From positions 1-41,423 of the forward strand of contig ONCY01000013.1 of NCBI GenBank assembly GCA_900316435.1: 41,423 nucleotides of DNA. The letters run 5' to 3'. The position numbers were made by a program, and so were the translations under genes. Shown here piece after piece: positions 1 through 9,233 of the stretch. How positions within the stretch are numbered: the stretch's first letter is position 1; every line of letters starts with the position of its first letter. The DNA is from an uncultured Eubacteriales bacterium. GTDB lineage: Bacteria; Bacillota; Clostridia; Oscillospirales; Acutalibacteraceae. Below the pieces are notes generated by a model that worked only from the letters and a program-made list of their open reading frames with translations, did not search any database and was not told the origin of the DNA.

Positions 1-2
1 TT

Positions 3-389
3 TATGAAACACCCGGCGGCACCATCCTTTACGCGGCTCACGACAAGCTTGAGGAAATCTGCCTTGACAAGGACACCCTTCACTACAAGAAGAACCTTGC
101 GAACACCTTTGCCGATTTGGTATACGACGGCAAGTGGTACACACCCCTGCGCGAGGCTATGTCAGCCTTTGTTGACAGCACCCAGGAGTATGTAACAGGC
201 GAGGTTAAGCTTAAGCTGTACAAGGGCAACATCATTGACGCGGGCGTAACCAGCCCCTACAGCCTCTATGATGAGGAAATCGCCACCTTTGACGAGGACG
301 AAGTTTACGATCAGAACGACAGCGCAGGCTTCATCAATCTGTTCGGTCTTCCCATCAAGGTTCGCGCTAAAAAGGGCTTGATTAAATAA
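3..389 (+). CDS. argG: Argininosuccinate synthase, C-terminal part (gene enters from the left edge)
   Basis: ArgG joins citrulline and aspartate with ATP to make argininosuccinate, the penultimate step of arginine synthesis. Only about the last 128 codons are in the window; the frame is open from base 3. Recognisable family pieces are [17 protein letters not shown] near the left edge, the [15 protein letters not shown] segment, and a C-terminus with [12 protein letters not shown]. The gene ends 117 bp before argH, the next enzyme of the pathway, with a hairpin between them. The N-terminal ATP-binding half lies outside the window, so integrity of the whole gene cannot be judged. Confidence 0.95.
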   Translation, partial: YETPGGTILYAAHDKLEEICLDKDTLHYKKNLANTFADLVYDGKWYTPLREAMSAFVDSTQEYVTGEVKLKLYKGNIIDAGVTSPYSLYDEEIATFDEDEVYDQNDSAGFINLFGLPIKVRAKKGLIK

Positions 390-413
390 TCAAAGGTTTC
401 AATAAACATTTTC

Positions 414-436
414 GGGCAGGGGTAACACCCCTGCCC
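414..436 (+). terminator. Strong hairpin between argG and argH
   Basis: Perfect 10-bp inverted repeat (GGGCAGGGGT / ACCCCTGCCC) with an AAC loop, 24 bp after the argG stop. No clear T-tract follows, so it may be an attenuator, an RNA-stabilising hairpin or a dispersed palindrome rather than a full intrinsic terminator. Confidence 0.55.
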
Positions 437-506
437 ATATAGTGTTTAATAGGGGTATCTTTTTTCTGTCAGAATCACAATTATTCACGATACACGGAGG
501 TAAAAA

Positions 507-1883
507 ATGCAGCTTTGGAAAGGCCGCTTCAAAAAGGAGCTTTCAAAAACCACCAACGACTTCAACTCTTCAATTCCATTTGACAGCCGCATGTATAAAG
601 AGGACATCGAAGGCAGCATAGCCCACGCGACAATGCTTGGAAAATGCGGAATTATCAGCGAGGAAAGCAGCGCCGACATCATTCAGGGCTTGAAGGGAAT
701 CCTTTCGGATATTGAATCGGGCGCTCTTAAAATCGACATGGAGGCTGAGGACATCCACACCTTCATCGAGGGCGAGCTGACGAAGCGCATTGGCGACAAC
801 GGGAAGCGCCTTCACACCTCGCGCAGCCGCAACGACCAGGTCGCGCTCGACGTAAAGCTCTACCTCAAAAAAGAGGTCGTCAACGTCAAAAACCTTGTTG
901 TTGAGCTGATAAAAGTGATCGCGGATAAGGCGGAGCAGTACAGCGAAACTGTAATGCCCGGCTACACCCACCTTCAAAGAGCGCAGCCCATCGTGTTCGG
1001 TCATCATCTTCTGGCTTACGGCGAAATGCTGCTCAGAGACGTTTCCCGCCTAGAGGACTGCCTTAAGAGAATGGACGAAATGCCTCTCGGCTCCTGCGCG
1101 CTGGCTGGCACTACCTACCCCATTGACAGAACGATCACCGCAGAGCTTCTCGGCTTTGACAGAGTTACAAACAATTCGCTCGACGGCGTTTCAGACCGCG
1201 ACTTCTGCATTGAGTTCGCGTCGGTGCTGTCGATAATCATGGTGCACCTCAGCCGCTTTTCCGAGGAAATCATCATGTGGTGCAGCTGGGAATTCAAGTT
1301 TGTTGAGCTTGACGACGCTTTTTCAACAGGCTCGTCGATCATGCCGCAGAAAAAGAATCCCGACATTGCTGAACTGGTGCGCGGCAAGAGTGGCAGAGTA
1401 TTTGGCGACACCATGACCCTGCTTACCGTAATGAAGGGTATTGCCCTTGCGTACAACAAGGATATGCAGGAGGACAAGGAAGCGATTTTCGACGCGGTTG
1501 ACACCGTCAAGATGTGCCTTACCGCCTTTACGCCCATGCTCGACACCATGCGCGTTATCCCAGAAAACATGCGCAAGGCGGCTGCAGGCGGCTTTATCAA
1601 CGCCACAGACTGTGCCGACTGGCTGACAAAGAACGGCGTTCCGTTCCGCGACGCTTACAAGGCAACGGGCGAGCTTGTTGCGCGCTGCATTGAGCTCGGC
1701 ACCGATCTGGAAAATCTACCCATCGACGAATACAAAGCCGTCTGCGGCGTATTCACCGAGGATGTATACAACGCAATTTCGCTTGAAAAATGCGTATCAA
1801 CGCGCACCGCGTTCGGCGGCCCCGCGCCTCAGCTTGTAAAAGCACAGGCACAGCGCGTAAAACAAATTGCAGATAATTTGTAA
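507..1883 (+). CDS. argH: Argininosuccinate lyase
   Basis: ArgH cleaves argininosuccinate to arginine and fumarate, the last step of the pathway, in the cytoplasm. The 458-residue length is normal. The fumarase/aspartase superfamily signature GSSIMPQKKNPD is present around residue 277, and the early segments LWKGRFKKE and HTSRSRNDQVALD are typical of ArgH. The ATG is preceded by a good GGAGG ribosome binding site 7 bp upstream. It sits between argG and argC; argC starts 12 bp after its stop, so the two are very probably co-transcribed. Confidence 0.98.
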   Translation: MQLWKGRFKKELSKTTNDFNSSIPFDSRMYKEDIEGSIAHATMLGKCGIISEESSADIIQGLKGILSDIESGALKIDMEAEDIHTFIEGELTKRIGDNGKRLHTSRSRNDQVALDVKLYLKKEVVNVKNLVVELIKVIADKAEQYSETVMPGYTHLQRAQPIVFGHHLLAYGEMLLRDVSRLEDCLKRMDEMPLGSCALAGTTYPIDRTITAELLGFDRVTNNSLDGVSDRDFCIEFASVLSIIMVHLSRFSEEIIMWCSWEFKFVELDDAFSTGSSIMPQKKNPDIAELVRGKSGRVFGDTMTLLTVMKGIALAYNKDMQEDKEAIFDAVDTVKMCLTAFTPMLDTMRVIPENMRKAAAGGFINATDCADWLTKNGVPFRDAYKATGELVARCIELGTDLENLPIDEYKAVCGVFTEDVYNAISLEKCVSTRTAFGGPAPQLVKAQAQRVKQIADNL

Positions 1884-1895
1884 AGGAATGATAAC

Positions 1896-2930
1896 ATGAT
1901 TAAAGCAGGAATCGTAGGCGCCACGGGTTACGCCGGCGCGGAGCTGGTGCGCTTGCTCACAGCTCACCCCGAGGCGGAAATCGCAGCAATAAGCTCGGTT
2001 TCCTTTGAGGGACAAAAACTCAGCGACGTTTACCCCGCCTACACTTTTTTAAACGATATGGTATGTGAAAATCAGGACGCTGTCGTTGAAAAGAGCGACG
2101 TTATCTTCGCGGCGCTCCCTCACGGTCTTTCACAGGAATTAGCGGCTAAGTGCATCGGCGCGGGCAAAGCGTTTATCGACCTCGGCGCGGATTTCCGCCT
2201 TGAGAGCGAGGACGAATACACCGAATGGTACGGCGGCACTTATCTGGACAAGGCGCTCCACGAAGAGAGCGTATACGGACTTCCCGAGTTTTTCCGCGAT
2301 AAAATCAAAGGCAAGCGCCTTATAGCGAACCCGGGCTGCTACACGACCTGTTCGCCTCTGGCAATTGCGCCCGCAATTGCAAACGGACTTATCAGCACTA
2401 AGGGAATCATCTGCGACTGCAAAAGCGGCGTAACGGGCGCGGGCAGAAAACCCACTCAGGGCAACCACTTTCCCGAGCTTAACGAGGGCTTCCACGCCTA
2501 CAAGGTGGCAAGTCACCGCCACACCCCCGAAATTGAGCAGACACTTTCAAAGCTCAGCGGCGAGGACGTGACAATCACCTTCGTGCCCCACCTTCTGCCC
2601 GTAAACCGCGGCATTCTCGCTACAGTTTATGCCGACATCAAGGACGGCGTTACCTTTGAGGAGATCCGCAAAGCGTACGAGGACTACTATAAGGACGAGT
2701 TCTTTGTACGTCTGCTCGAGGACGGCAAGTGCGCCGACATCCACAATGTGCGCTATTCAAACTTCTGTGACGTTTCAATCCATCACGACAAGCGCGCGGG
2801 CAAGCTTGTAGCCTGCGCGGCAATCGACAACATGGTAAAGGGCGCGGCAGGTCAGGCTATCCAGAATATGAACATCATTTTCGGGCTGGACGAAAAAACA
2901 GGACTTGTTATTGTACCGCCTGCATTCTAA
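1896..2930 (+). CDS. argC: N-acetyl-gamma-glutamyl-phosphate reductase
   Basis: ArgC reduces N-acetylglutamyl phosphate to the semialdehyde with NADPH, the third step of the acetylated arginine pathway. The 344-residue product begins with a Rossmann dinucleotide-binding motif (GIVGATGYAGAELVRLL) and carries the active-site motif NPGCYTTC with the catalytic cysteine at residue 148. The C-terminal part contains HRHTPEIEQ and the conserved VPHLLPVNRGI segment. It is 12 bp downstream of argH and is followed by a dispersed intergenic element rather than directly by argJ. Confidence 0.98.
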   Translation: MIKAGIVGATGYAGAELVRLLTAHPEAEIAAISSVSFEGQKLSDVYPAYTFLNDMVCENQDAVVEKSDVIFAALPHGLSQELAAKCIGAGKAFIDLGADFRLESEDEYTEWYGGTYLDKALHEESVYGLPEFFRDKIKGKRLIANPGCYTTCSPLAIAPAIANGLISTKGIICDCKSGVTGAGRKPTQGNHFPELNEGFHAYKVASHRHTPEIEQTLSKLSGEDVTITFVPHLLPVNRGILATVYADIKDGVTFEEIRKAYEDYYKDEFFVRLLEDGKCADIHNVRYSNFCDVSIHHDKRAGKLVACAAIDNMVKGAAGQAIQNMNIIFGLDEKTGLVIVPPAF

Positions 2931-2932
2931 TG

Positions 2933-3020
2933 AACGTGACGTTCCATCCAAAGCCGCCTTTGGATAACTTTATTTATCATAAAAGTTTCTGCAACGGCGT
3001 GTCATATCTCGCGTGTTTGG
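2933..3020 (+). repeat. Post-stop intergenic element, copy A (after argC)
   Basis: Begins 2 bp after the argC stop with the palindrome AACGTGACGTT, then the hairpin CCAAAGCCGCCTTTGG, an AT-rich stretch, then TTTCTGCAACGGCG and a CTCGCG block. It closely matches copy B after argB and shares modules with the elements after guaB, dnaA, mnmE and the 11.3-kb lipoprotein gene. Confidence 0.8.
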
Positions 3021-3088
3021 AAAGGTAAAAAATTACCCCATCAAAACGCGGCACGCAGCTTTATAATATTATATTTTAGGTATCTATC

Positions 3089-4369
3089 ATGAACAACTAC
3101 ACCTTCATCAACGGCGGCGTAACTTCGCCGCAGGGCTTTACCGCCAACGGAATTTGCGCAGGCGTAAAACAGGCGACCTCCGCCGCAATTACCAAAGCTA
3201 TAAAGGCAAACGACTCCTCGGTTATTCCGAACGGCAAGCGCGACCTTGCGCTTATCGCGTGTAACAAGCCCTGCTCTGCAGCGGCGATCTTCACAAAGAA
3301 CCTCGTAAAATCCGACACTATCTACGTAACGCAAAAGCACCTTGAAAACGGTGTGGCTCAGGCTGTAATAGTAAATTCCGGCAACGCCAACGCCTGCAAC
3401 CCCGACGGCTATGAAAAGGCGGAGGCGATGGCTAAGCTTGCGGCAGACGCTCTCGGAATCGACGAAAACGACGTGATCGTAGCCTCCACGGGCGTAATAG
3501 GTCAGCCACTGCCCTTGGCTCCTATCGAAAGCGGCGTAATCGCGCTCAAGGATATTCTCTCCAAAGAAGGCGGCACAAACGCGGCTGAGGCGATAATGAC
3601 GACCGACACCGTCAAAAAGGAGTGGGCGGTTCAGACCGTAATCGACGGCAAGACTGTAACCATCGGCGGAATTGCAAAGGGCAGCGGAATGATCCACATA
3701 AACATGGGCACCACGCTGTCGTTTGTCACCACCGACGCGGCAATATCGGCTCAAATGCTGCGCTCGGCGCTTATTGAGGCAGCTGACGTGAGCTACAACA
3801 TGGTGAGCGTTGACGGCGACACCTCAACAAACGACACCTTGGCTATCCTCGCCTCGGGATATGCCGGCAACAAAGAAATCACCGATAAAAACGGGGACTA
3901 CAACATCTTCCTCGAGGCTCTTACAGCGGCGTTCAAAAAGGTAGCAAGGCTGCTCGCCTCTGACGGTGAGGGCGCTACAAAGCTGCTCATCTGTAACGTA
4001 AGCGGCGCTGCCGACGAAAAAGCGGCAAAAACTATCGCCAAAAGCGTTATCTGTTCAAGCCTTGTAAAGGCGGCGATGTTCGGCGCGGACGCTAACTGCG
4101 GCAGAATCCTCTGCGCAATCGGCTACAGCGGCGCTCAGGTAAACGACGTAAAGAAAATCGACGTTTTATATAAATCCTCAGCAGGCGAAATCCTTGTCTG
4201 CCAAAACGGCTGCGGACTTGCCTTTGATGAGGAAAAGGCTGAAAAAATCCTTTTGGAAAACGAAATTGAAATCATCATCACGCTTGGCGACGGCACATCA
4301 TCCGCCGAAGCCTACGGCTGTGACCTGACATACGATTACGTAAAAATCAACGGCGACTACCGCACATAA
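3089..4369 (+). CDS. argJ: Bifunctional ornithine acetyltransferase / N-acetylglutamate synthase
   Basis: ArgJ moves the acetyl group from N-acetylornithine to glutamate, regenerating acetylglutamate and making the pathway cyclic; some members also use acetyl-CoA. The 426-residue precursor normally self-cleaves before a threonine nucleophile. The cleavage region is visible as KGSGMIHINMGTTLSF, with the expected nucleophile at Thr208. It differs from the common KGSGMIAPNMATML form at several positions, but the Thr is kept. Other family segments are VNSGNANAC and STGVIGQPLP. Only a weak AGG ribosome binding site precedes the ATG. argB follows 27 bp after the stop. Confidence 0.96.
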   Translation: MNNYTFINGGVTSPQGFTANGICAGVKQATSAAITKAIKANDSSVIPNGKRDLALIACNKPCSAAAIFTKNLVKSDTIYVTQKHLENGVAQAVIVNSGNANACNPDGYEKAEAMAKLAADALGIDENDVIVASTGVIGQPLPLAPIESGVIALKDILSKEGGTNAAEAIMTTDTVKKEWAVQTVIDGKTVTIGGIAKGSGMIHINMGTTLSFVTTDAAISAQMLRSALIEAADVSYNMVSVDGDTSTNDTLAILASGYAGNKEITDKNGDYNIFLEALTAAFKKVARLLASDGEGATKLLICNVSGAADEKAAKTIAKSVICSSLVKAAMFGADANCGRILCAIGYSGAQVNDVKKIDVLYKSSAGEILVCQNGCGLAFDEEKAEKILLENEIEIIITLGDGTSSAEAYGCDLTYDYVKINGDYRT

Positions 4370-4396
4370 GAGAGTTTAGTGTTTAGGAGCAACAAC

Positions 4397-5251
4397 ATGG
4401 ACAATAAAAAACGCGCAAAGGTATTAATCCAGGCAATGCCTTACATCAAAAAATGGTCGGGCGAGACCATTGTTGTTAAATACGGCGGCAACGCCATGAT
4501 AAACGAGGAGTTAAAATCCGCTGTTATGAGCGATTTGGTGCTCATGCAGCTAATCGGCATTAACGTTGTACTTGTTCACGGCGGCGGACCCGAAATCAAC
4601 GCTATGCTCAACGCAATCGGCAAAGAGAGTAAGTTTGAAAACGGAATGCGCGTCACCGATCAGGAAACGATCGACATCGTTCAGATGGTTCTTGCGGGCA
4701 AGGTAAACAAAAGCCTTGTTCAGCTTCTCGAAAGCCACGGCGGCAGAGCGCTCGGTCTTTGCGGACTCGACGGCAAAATGCTCATGGCTGACAAGCTCGT
4801 TTCGGGCGCGGCCGATCTCGGCTTTGTGGGCGAGATCCGCGAGGTCAATCCCGAGCCGCTTCAAAACGCAATGAAGGACGGATATCTTCCTATCGTAGCC
4901 ACCGTTGCCGGCGGTTATGACGGAAACGTTTATAATATCAACGCCGACCTCGCCGCCGCTCAGATTGCGGCTAAGCTCGGCGCTAAAAAGCTTATCCTTA
5001 TGACGGACATCCGCGGCCTTCTCCGCGATGTAAGCGACGAAGAAAGCCTTATTCCCGTTGTAAACGTCAGCGAGGTTCCCATGCTTAAGCGCGACGGAAT
5101 AATAAAGGGCGGCATGATCCCCAAAATCGACTGCTGTGTTGAGGCAGTGCGCAACGGCGTAAACCGCGCCCATATTATCGACGGCAGAATCGAGCATTCG
5201 ATCCTCCTTGAGCTTTTCAGCGACGAAGGCATAGGCACAATGTTCTACTGA
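4397..5251 (+). CDS. argB: Acetylglutamate kinase
   Basis: ArgB phosphorylates N-acetylglutamate, the committed step and usual point of arginine feedback. The product of 284 residues shows the amino-acid-kinase motifs VVKYGGNAM, LVHGGGPEIN and the C-terminal IKGGMIPKI, plus EGIGTM at the end. The ATG at 4397 is chosen over an upstream in-frame GTG because AGGAG lies 7 bp before it. The extended N-terminal helix (AKVLIQAMPYIKKW) is the type seen in hexameric, arginine-sensitive kinases; that sensitivity is an inference. A dispersed element starts directly after the stop. Confidence 0.97.
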   Translation: MDNKKRAKVLIQAMPYIKKWSGETIVVKYGGNAMINEELKSAVMSDLVLMQLIGINVVLVHGGGPEINAMLNAIGKESKFENGMRVTDQETIDIVQMVLAGKVNKSLVQLLESHGGRALGLCGLDGKMLMADKLVSGAADLGFVGEIREVNPEPLQNAMKDGYLPIVATVAGGYDGNVYNINADLAAAQIAAKLGAKKLILMTDIRGLLRDVSDEESLIPVVNVSEVPMLKRDGIIKGGMIPKIDCCVEAVRNGVNRAHIIDGRIEHSILLELFSDEGIGTMFY

Positions 5252-5371
5252 AACGTGACGTTTCATCCAAAGCCGCCTTTGGAAAGGTTTTAATTATCAA
5301 AATGTTTCTGCAACGGCGTGCCCAATCTCGCGGGAACATAGGGTTTGTTAATATCAAACGTCTGATTCGCG
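5252..5371 (+). repeat. Post-stop intergenic element, copy B (after argB)
   Basis: Starts at the base after the argB stop. Order of modules: AACGTGACGTT, the CCAAAGCCGCCTTTGG hairpin, AT-rich spacer, TTTCTGCAACGGCG, CTCGCGGGAA, GTTTGTTAATATCAAAC and CGTCTGATTCGCG. This is the most complete simple copy and shows that the copies after guaB and dnaA are the same family on the other strand. Confidence 0.85.
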
Positions 5372-5410
5372 ACTAAAAATCACATAAAAAAATTAAAGCG
5401 AGGTGTCCGC

Positions 5411-5824
5411 ATGATAACCATACGGCCAATGACAATTGAAGACTACGACGAGGTTTACGCGATGTGGCTTATCACCAGCAAGCGCGCGCTTTCCTCAGCG
5501 GATGAACGCGGACAAATCGAGCGGTACCTCAAACGCAACGAGGGGTTGTCGCAGGTTGCTCTCATCGACGGAAAAATCGTCGGCACGGTGCTTGCCGGGC
5601 ACGACGGCAGACGCGGCTTTATCCACCACATGGCGGTGCTTCCCGAATATCGCAGAAGGCACATCGGCCACGCCTTAGCTGAAAAGGCAATTGAAAAAAT
5701 CAAATCGGAGGGCATTGAAAAAACACATATTTTCTGCTACCGCGACAACGAAACGGGACAGAATTTCTGGCGCGATTTCGGCTTTGTAAAGCGCGACGAC
5801 ATCTTTGATTTCAGCTATCAGTAA
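5411..5824 (+). CDS. GNAT-family N-acetyltransferase inside the arginine cluster
   Basis: A 137-residue protein with a complete GNAT fold signature: ITIRPMTIEDYDEV at the start, MAVLPEYRRRHIGHALAEKAI (acetyl-CoA-binding loop, about residues 77-97) and a C-terminal NFWRDFGFVKRDD strand. It lies between argB and argD, with GAGGTG before the ATG. The position suggests a link to arginine metabolism, for example as a short N-acetylglutamate synthase, but ArgJ already supplies acetylglutamate, and GNAT proteins have many substrates. It could equally be a housekeeping acetyltransferase that moved in. Substrate unknown. Confidence 0.85.
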   Translation: MITIRPMTIEDYDEVYAMWLITSKRALSSADERGQIERYLKRNEGLSQVALIDGKIVGTVLAGHDGRRGFIHHMAVLPEYRRRHIGHALAEKAIEKIKSEGIEKTHIFCYRDNETGQNFWRDFGFVKRDDIFDFSYQ

Positions 5825-5854
5825 TCGCGTTTAAATCAGAAAAGAGGGGTTAAA

Positions 5855-7021
5855 TTGAATACGAAAGAAAAAGACTTAAAATATATAATGCACACCTACG
5901 GCCGCTACGATGTCGCACTTAAAAGCGGCAAGGGCGCCACAGCCTACGATGAGGATGGCAAGCGCTATATCGACGTAAGCTCGGGTATAGGCGTAAACTC
6001 TCTCGGCTACTGCGACGAGGGCTGGGTCAAGGCTGTATCACAGCAGGCAGGCACCATTCAGCACATGTCAAACTATTTTTACAGCTCACAGGCAAGCGAC
6101 CTTGCCGAAAAGCTCTGCTCGCTCACAGGCCTTGCCAAGATCTGCTTCGGCAACAGCGGCGCCGAGGCAAACGAATGCGCCATAAAAATCGCGCGCAAAT
6201 ACAGCTTTGACAAATACGGCGCCGAGCGCAACGAGATAATCACGCTCAAAAACTCCTTCCACGGAAGAACCGTAACCACACTCTCGGCTACGGGTCAGGA
6301 GGTTTTTCACAACTTCTTCTTTCCCTTCACCCGGGGCTTTAAATACGCCGAGCCCAACAACCTCGACGACGTAAAGAACAACATCGACGAAAAAACCTGC
6401 GCAATTATGCTTGAGGTCGTTCAGGGCGAGGGCGGCGTAAACATTTTAGACAAGGATTTTGTAAAGGGAATCGCCGACATCTGCTCACAGAGCGACATCC
6501 TGCTCATTATCGACGAGGTTCAGACCGGCGTCGGAAGGACAGGCAAGCTGTTCGCTTACGAGCACTACGGCGTAAATCCCGATTTGGTCACCGTAGCAAA
6601 GGGCATAGGCGGCGGACTTCCGATAGGTATCTGCATGTGCGGCGAAAAGCTCAAGGACGTAATGTCGCCGTCAACCCACGGAACCACCTTCGGCGCGAAC
6701 CCCGTTGTATGCGCGGGAGCAAATTATGTTCTCGGCAGGGTTTCCGACGAGACTTTCCTCAGCGAGGTTGAAAAAAAGGGAGCCTATCTTGAAGAAATGC
6801 TCCTTAAAATCGACGGCGTTAAAAACGTACGCCGACTGGGACTGATGGTCGGAATCGAAATCGAAAACGACGCCCACGACACAGCGGCAAAATGCGTCGC
6901 GAACGGCTTATTGATTATTACCGCAAAGGATCTGCTCAGGATGTTGCCTCCGCTTACAATCACAACAGCTGAGCTTGACGAAGCGGTCAACATACTGGAA
7001 AAAACATTAAAGGAGAATTAA
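5855..7021 (+). CDS. argD: Acetylornithine aminotransferase
   Basis: ArgD makes N-acetylornithine from the semialdehyde with glutamate as amino donor, using pyridoxal phosphate. The 388 residues contain the class-III aminotransferase pattern LLIIDEVQTGVGRTG and the PLP lysine in VAKGIGGGLPIG (Lys249), with CFGNSGAEANE for phosphate binding and FHGRTVTTLSATG. The start is TTG, supported by AGAGGGG 7-8 bp upstream; no ATG with a site lies nearby. argF starts 2 bp after the stop, so translation is probably coupled. Confidence 0.97.
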   Translation: MNTKEKDLKYIMHTYGRYDVALKSGKGATAYDEDGKRYIDVSSGIGVNSLGYCDEGWVKAVSQQAGTIQHMSNYFYSSQASDLAEKLCSLTGLAKICFGNSGAEANECAIKIARKYSFDKYGAERNEIITLKNSFHGRTVTTLSATGQEVFHNFFFPFTRGFKYAEPNNLDDVKNNIDEKTCAIMLEVVQGEGGVNILDKDFVKGIADICSQSDILLIIDEVQTGVGRTGKLFAYEHYGVNPDLVTVAKGIGGGLPIGICMCGEKLKDVMSPSTHGTTFGANPVVCAGANYVLGRVSDETFLSEVEKKGAYLEEMLLKIDGVKNVRRLGLMVGIEIENDAHDTAAKCVANGLLIITAKDLLRMLPPLTITTAELDEAVNILEKTLKEN

Positions 7022-7023
7022 AA

Positions 7024-7956
7024 ATGAAACACCTGCTTAAGCTTGAAGACTGGTCAACCGAGGAAATAATCAGCACCCTAAACCTCGCCGACCAGCTTAA
7101 ATACGAGCAAAAACACGGAATCGAGCACAAGCTGCTCAAGGGCAAAACACTGGGCATGATTTTTGAGAAGTCAAGCACCCGTACCCGCGTATCGTTTGAG
7201 GTAGGCATGACTCAGCTGGGCGGCTATCCGCTGTTCCTCAGCTCAAACGACCTGCAGATCGGCAGAGGCGAGCCCGTTGAGGACACCTCGCGCGTTCTGT
7301 CTCGCTTTATCGACGCAATTATGATCCGCACCTTTGCCCAGAGCGAGGTCGAGGATCTCGCAAAATACGGCTCTATCCCGATCATCAACGGTCTTACCGA
7401 CTACTGTCACCCCTGCCAGGTTCTTGCCGACTTAATGACTATCCGCGAGTTCAAGGGCAAGCTCGAGGGACTTAAAATGTGCTTTATCGGCGACGGCAAC
7501 AACATGCTCAACTCCCTTGCGGTAGGCGCTCTGCGCACAGGCATGTCGTTCTCGGCGGCGTGCCCCGACGGATATTTCCCCCCCGAGCACATCATGGAGT
7601 TCGGCAAGCAGTTCGGCGATAAGTTCCAAATTGTAAACGACCCGATGGAAGCCGCCAAAAACGCCGACGTTATCTACACCGACGTATGGGCTTCAATGGG
7701 ACAGGAAGAGGAAAAGAAGGCTCGCGAGGCTGTATTTGCCGGCATTTATCAGGTAAACGACGAGCTGATGTCCGTCACCAACGACGAGTGCATGGTGCTC
7801 CACTGCCTGCCGGCTCACCGCGGCGAGGAAATCACCGCAGATGTGTTTGAGGCTCACGCAAACGAGATCTTTGAGGAAGCCGAAAACCGCCTCCACGCTC
7901 AGAAAGCCGTCCTTGTTGAATGTCTGCTCGACAAAAAGGACGAAGACGTAATTTGA
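7024..7956 (+). CDS. argF: Ornithine carbamoyltransferase
   Basis: ArgF condenses ornithine and carbamoyl phosphate to citrulline. The 310-residue product has the carbamoyl-phosphate motif SSTRTR near residue 46, the ornithine-loop motif DYCHPCQVLAD, and the C-terminal VLHCLPAHRGEEIT containing the catalytic Cys. Length and motifs are ordinary. It is the last gene of the arginine cluster; only a weak A/T-rich hairpin (TTTTAG/CTAAAA) follows the stop. The biosynthetic context argues against a catabolic arcB role. Confidence 0.97.
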   Translation: MKHLLKLEDWSTEEIISTLNLADQLKYEQKHGIEHKLLKGKTLGMIFEKSSTRTRVSFEVGMTQLGGYPLFLSSNDLQIGRGEPVEDTSRVLSRFIDAIMIRTFAQSEVEDLAKYGSIPIINGLTDYCHPCQVLADLMTIREFKGKLEGLKMCFIGDGNNMLNSLAVGALRTGMSFSAACPDGYFPPEHIMEFGKQFGDKFQIVNDPMEAAKNADVIYTDVWASMGQEEEKKAREAVFAGIYQVNDELMSVTNDECMVLHCLPAHRGEEITADVFEAHANEIFEEAENRLHAQKAVLVECLLDKKDEDVI

Positions 7957-8026
7957 TATTTTAGATATTCTAAAACTTTTGGTTTAGTTTTACTCCGTAT
8001 GATTTGGTAATTCAAAACAGCGTTCC

Positions 8027-8056
8027 TTGACATTTACCGTATAACTGTTTTATTAT
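8027..8056 (+). promoter_or_regulatory. Sigma-A type promoter for the serine-hydrolase lipoprotein
   Basis: TTGACA at 8027 and TATTAT at 8051 with an 18-bp spacer, about 32 bp before the ATG at 8088. It marks the end of the arginine transcription unit and an independent start for the next gene. Confidence 0.75.
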
Positions 8057-8087
8057 ATACATAACATGATTGGTAAGGAGAGATACC

Positions 8088-9224
8088 ATGAAAAAGGTTT
8101 TGGCATTATTATTGAGCGGCGTTATAACAGCTTCCGTGTTTGCCGGATGCAGCTCATCGCCGTCGGAAAGCTCCTCATCCGCAGCAGCGGATACCTCGGC
8201 AACCGAGCAAACGGAACCGCAGACAACAGTTCAGCCGCTTGCCGACAGCGTCAAGAAGCAGCTTGATGAGGCTCTGTCAAAAGAGGCGTTCAAGGGCGTT
8301 ACACAGATCGTGCGCGGCGACACGGTGATTTATCAATACACCGACGGCAGCGATGATAACGGACAGCCTATGACTATCGACGCTTCTCTGCCGATCGGCT
8401 CGGTGTCAAAACAGTTCTGCGCCGCCGCAGTAATGCTCCTTTGCGACCGGGACAAGCTGAGTGTGGACGACAAGCTTGATAAGTATTATTCCGATTATAA
8501 ATCAGGTAATAAAATTACGATCAAAAATATGCTTAACATGAGTTCCGGAATCCCCGACTATTACGAAATGTTTATGGATGGCTCAAAGCTGGGCGCGGAT
8601 GAAGCGGAAAACATCAAAAAAATCAAGGAAATGCTTTTTGCAGAAGAGCTTAATTTTGAGCCGGGAGACGACTATGGTTATTCCAACTCCAACTACCTCC
8701 TGCTTGCGGATATCGTAGAACAGGTCAGCGGAACTCCTTATCACGAGTTTATTAGAAAAAACATTTTTGAACCGCTTGAAATGACCCATACCGGCTTTGT
8801 GGAAGATATAAAAGACAGCCCCGAATGGGCGTCGGCGCTTTCCAAAACGGAACTAATGACAGAGACTTCCTGCCCGGGTTTGACAAAGGGCGCGGGCGAT
8901 ATTGTAATCAACGCCGCAGACATGGACAAGTGGATGCACGGACTAAGCGGCGGAAAGGTCATTTCGTCCGAAAGCTATAAGAAAATGACAGAGGACGTCA
9001 ATGAAAACAGTTATGAGGATTACTGCTACGGCTTATACAAAATGTCTTACGACGGAGTAGGTCACGTCGGGCAGATACCGCCCCACTTCGGCGCAGTGGA
9101 CTATTTCAGTACCGAGCAGGGAATATACCTGTTTGCCGCGTCAAACGACCCGCGCGGAAGCTCGTTTGTGCAGCAGCTCCCGCAGACGCTTCTGGATATC
9201 CTGATGGGTAATACTAATTCCTAA
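8088..9224 (+). CDS. Lipoprotein serine hydrolase, beta-lactamase / D-alanyl-D-alanine carboxypeptidase family
   Basis: A 378-residue exported protein. The N-terminus is a lipoprotein signal (hydrophobic stretch to SVFAGC, Cys21) followed by a Ser/Thr-rich linker. The catalytic domain has the class-C-like SxxK motif SVSK (Ser105, Lys108), the YxN motif in GYSNSNYLLL, and HVGQ where the third K/HxG box is expected. This points to a penicillin-binding-like esterase or peptidase outside the membrane rather than a drug-resistance enzyme. The ATG at 8088 has AAGGAG upstream and fits the signal peptide better than the GTG six codons earlier. It has its own promoter and terminator. Confidence 0.88.
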   Translation: MKKVLALLLSGVITASVFAGCSSSPSESSSSAAADTSATEQTEPQTTVQPLADSVKKQLDEALSKEAFKGVTQIVRGDTVIYQYTDGSDDNGQPMTIDASLPIGSVSKQFCAAAVMLLCDRDKLSVDDKLDKYYSDYKSGNKITIKNMLNMSSGIPDYYEMFMDGSKLGADEAENIKKIKEMLFAEELNFEPGDDYGYSNSNYLLLADIVEQVSGTPYHEFIRKNIFEPLEMTHTGFVEDIKDSPEWASALSKTELMTETSCPGLTKGAGDIVINAADMDKWMHGLSGGKVISSESYKKMTEDVNENSYEDYCYGLYKMSYDGVGHVGQIPPHFGAVDYFSTEQGIYLFAASNDPRGSSFVQQLPQTLLDILMGNTNS

Positions 9225-9233
9225 TAAAAATCT

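Noticed and set aside
475-495. Possible arginine-repressor box before argH (GAATCACAATTATTC)
   Set aside because: The half-sites are present but the spacing does not match the ARG-box consensus, and an operator is expected before argG, outside the window.
570-1007. Long open frames antisense to the arginine, IMP dehydrogenase, gyrase and MnmE genes
   Set aside because: They mirror G+C-rich codon patterns of well-identified genes and lack their own ribosome binding sites and family motifs.
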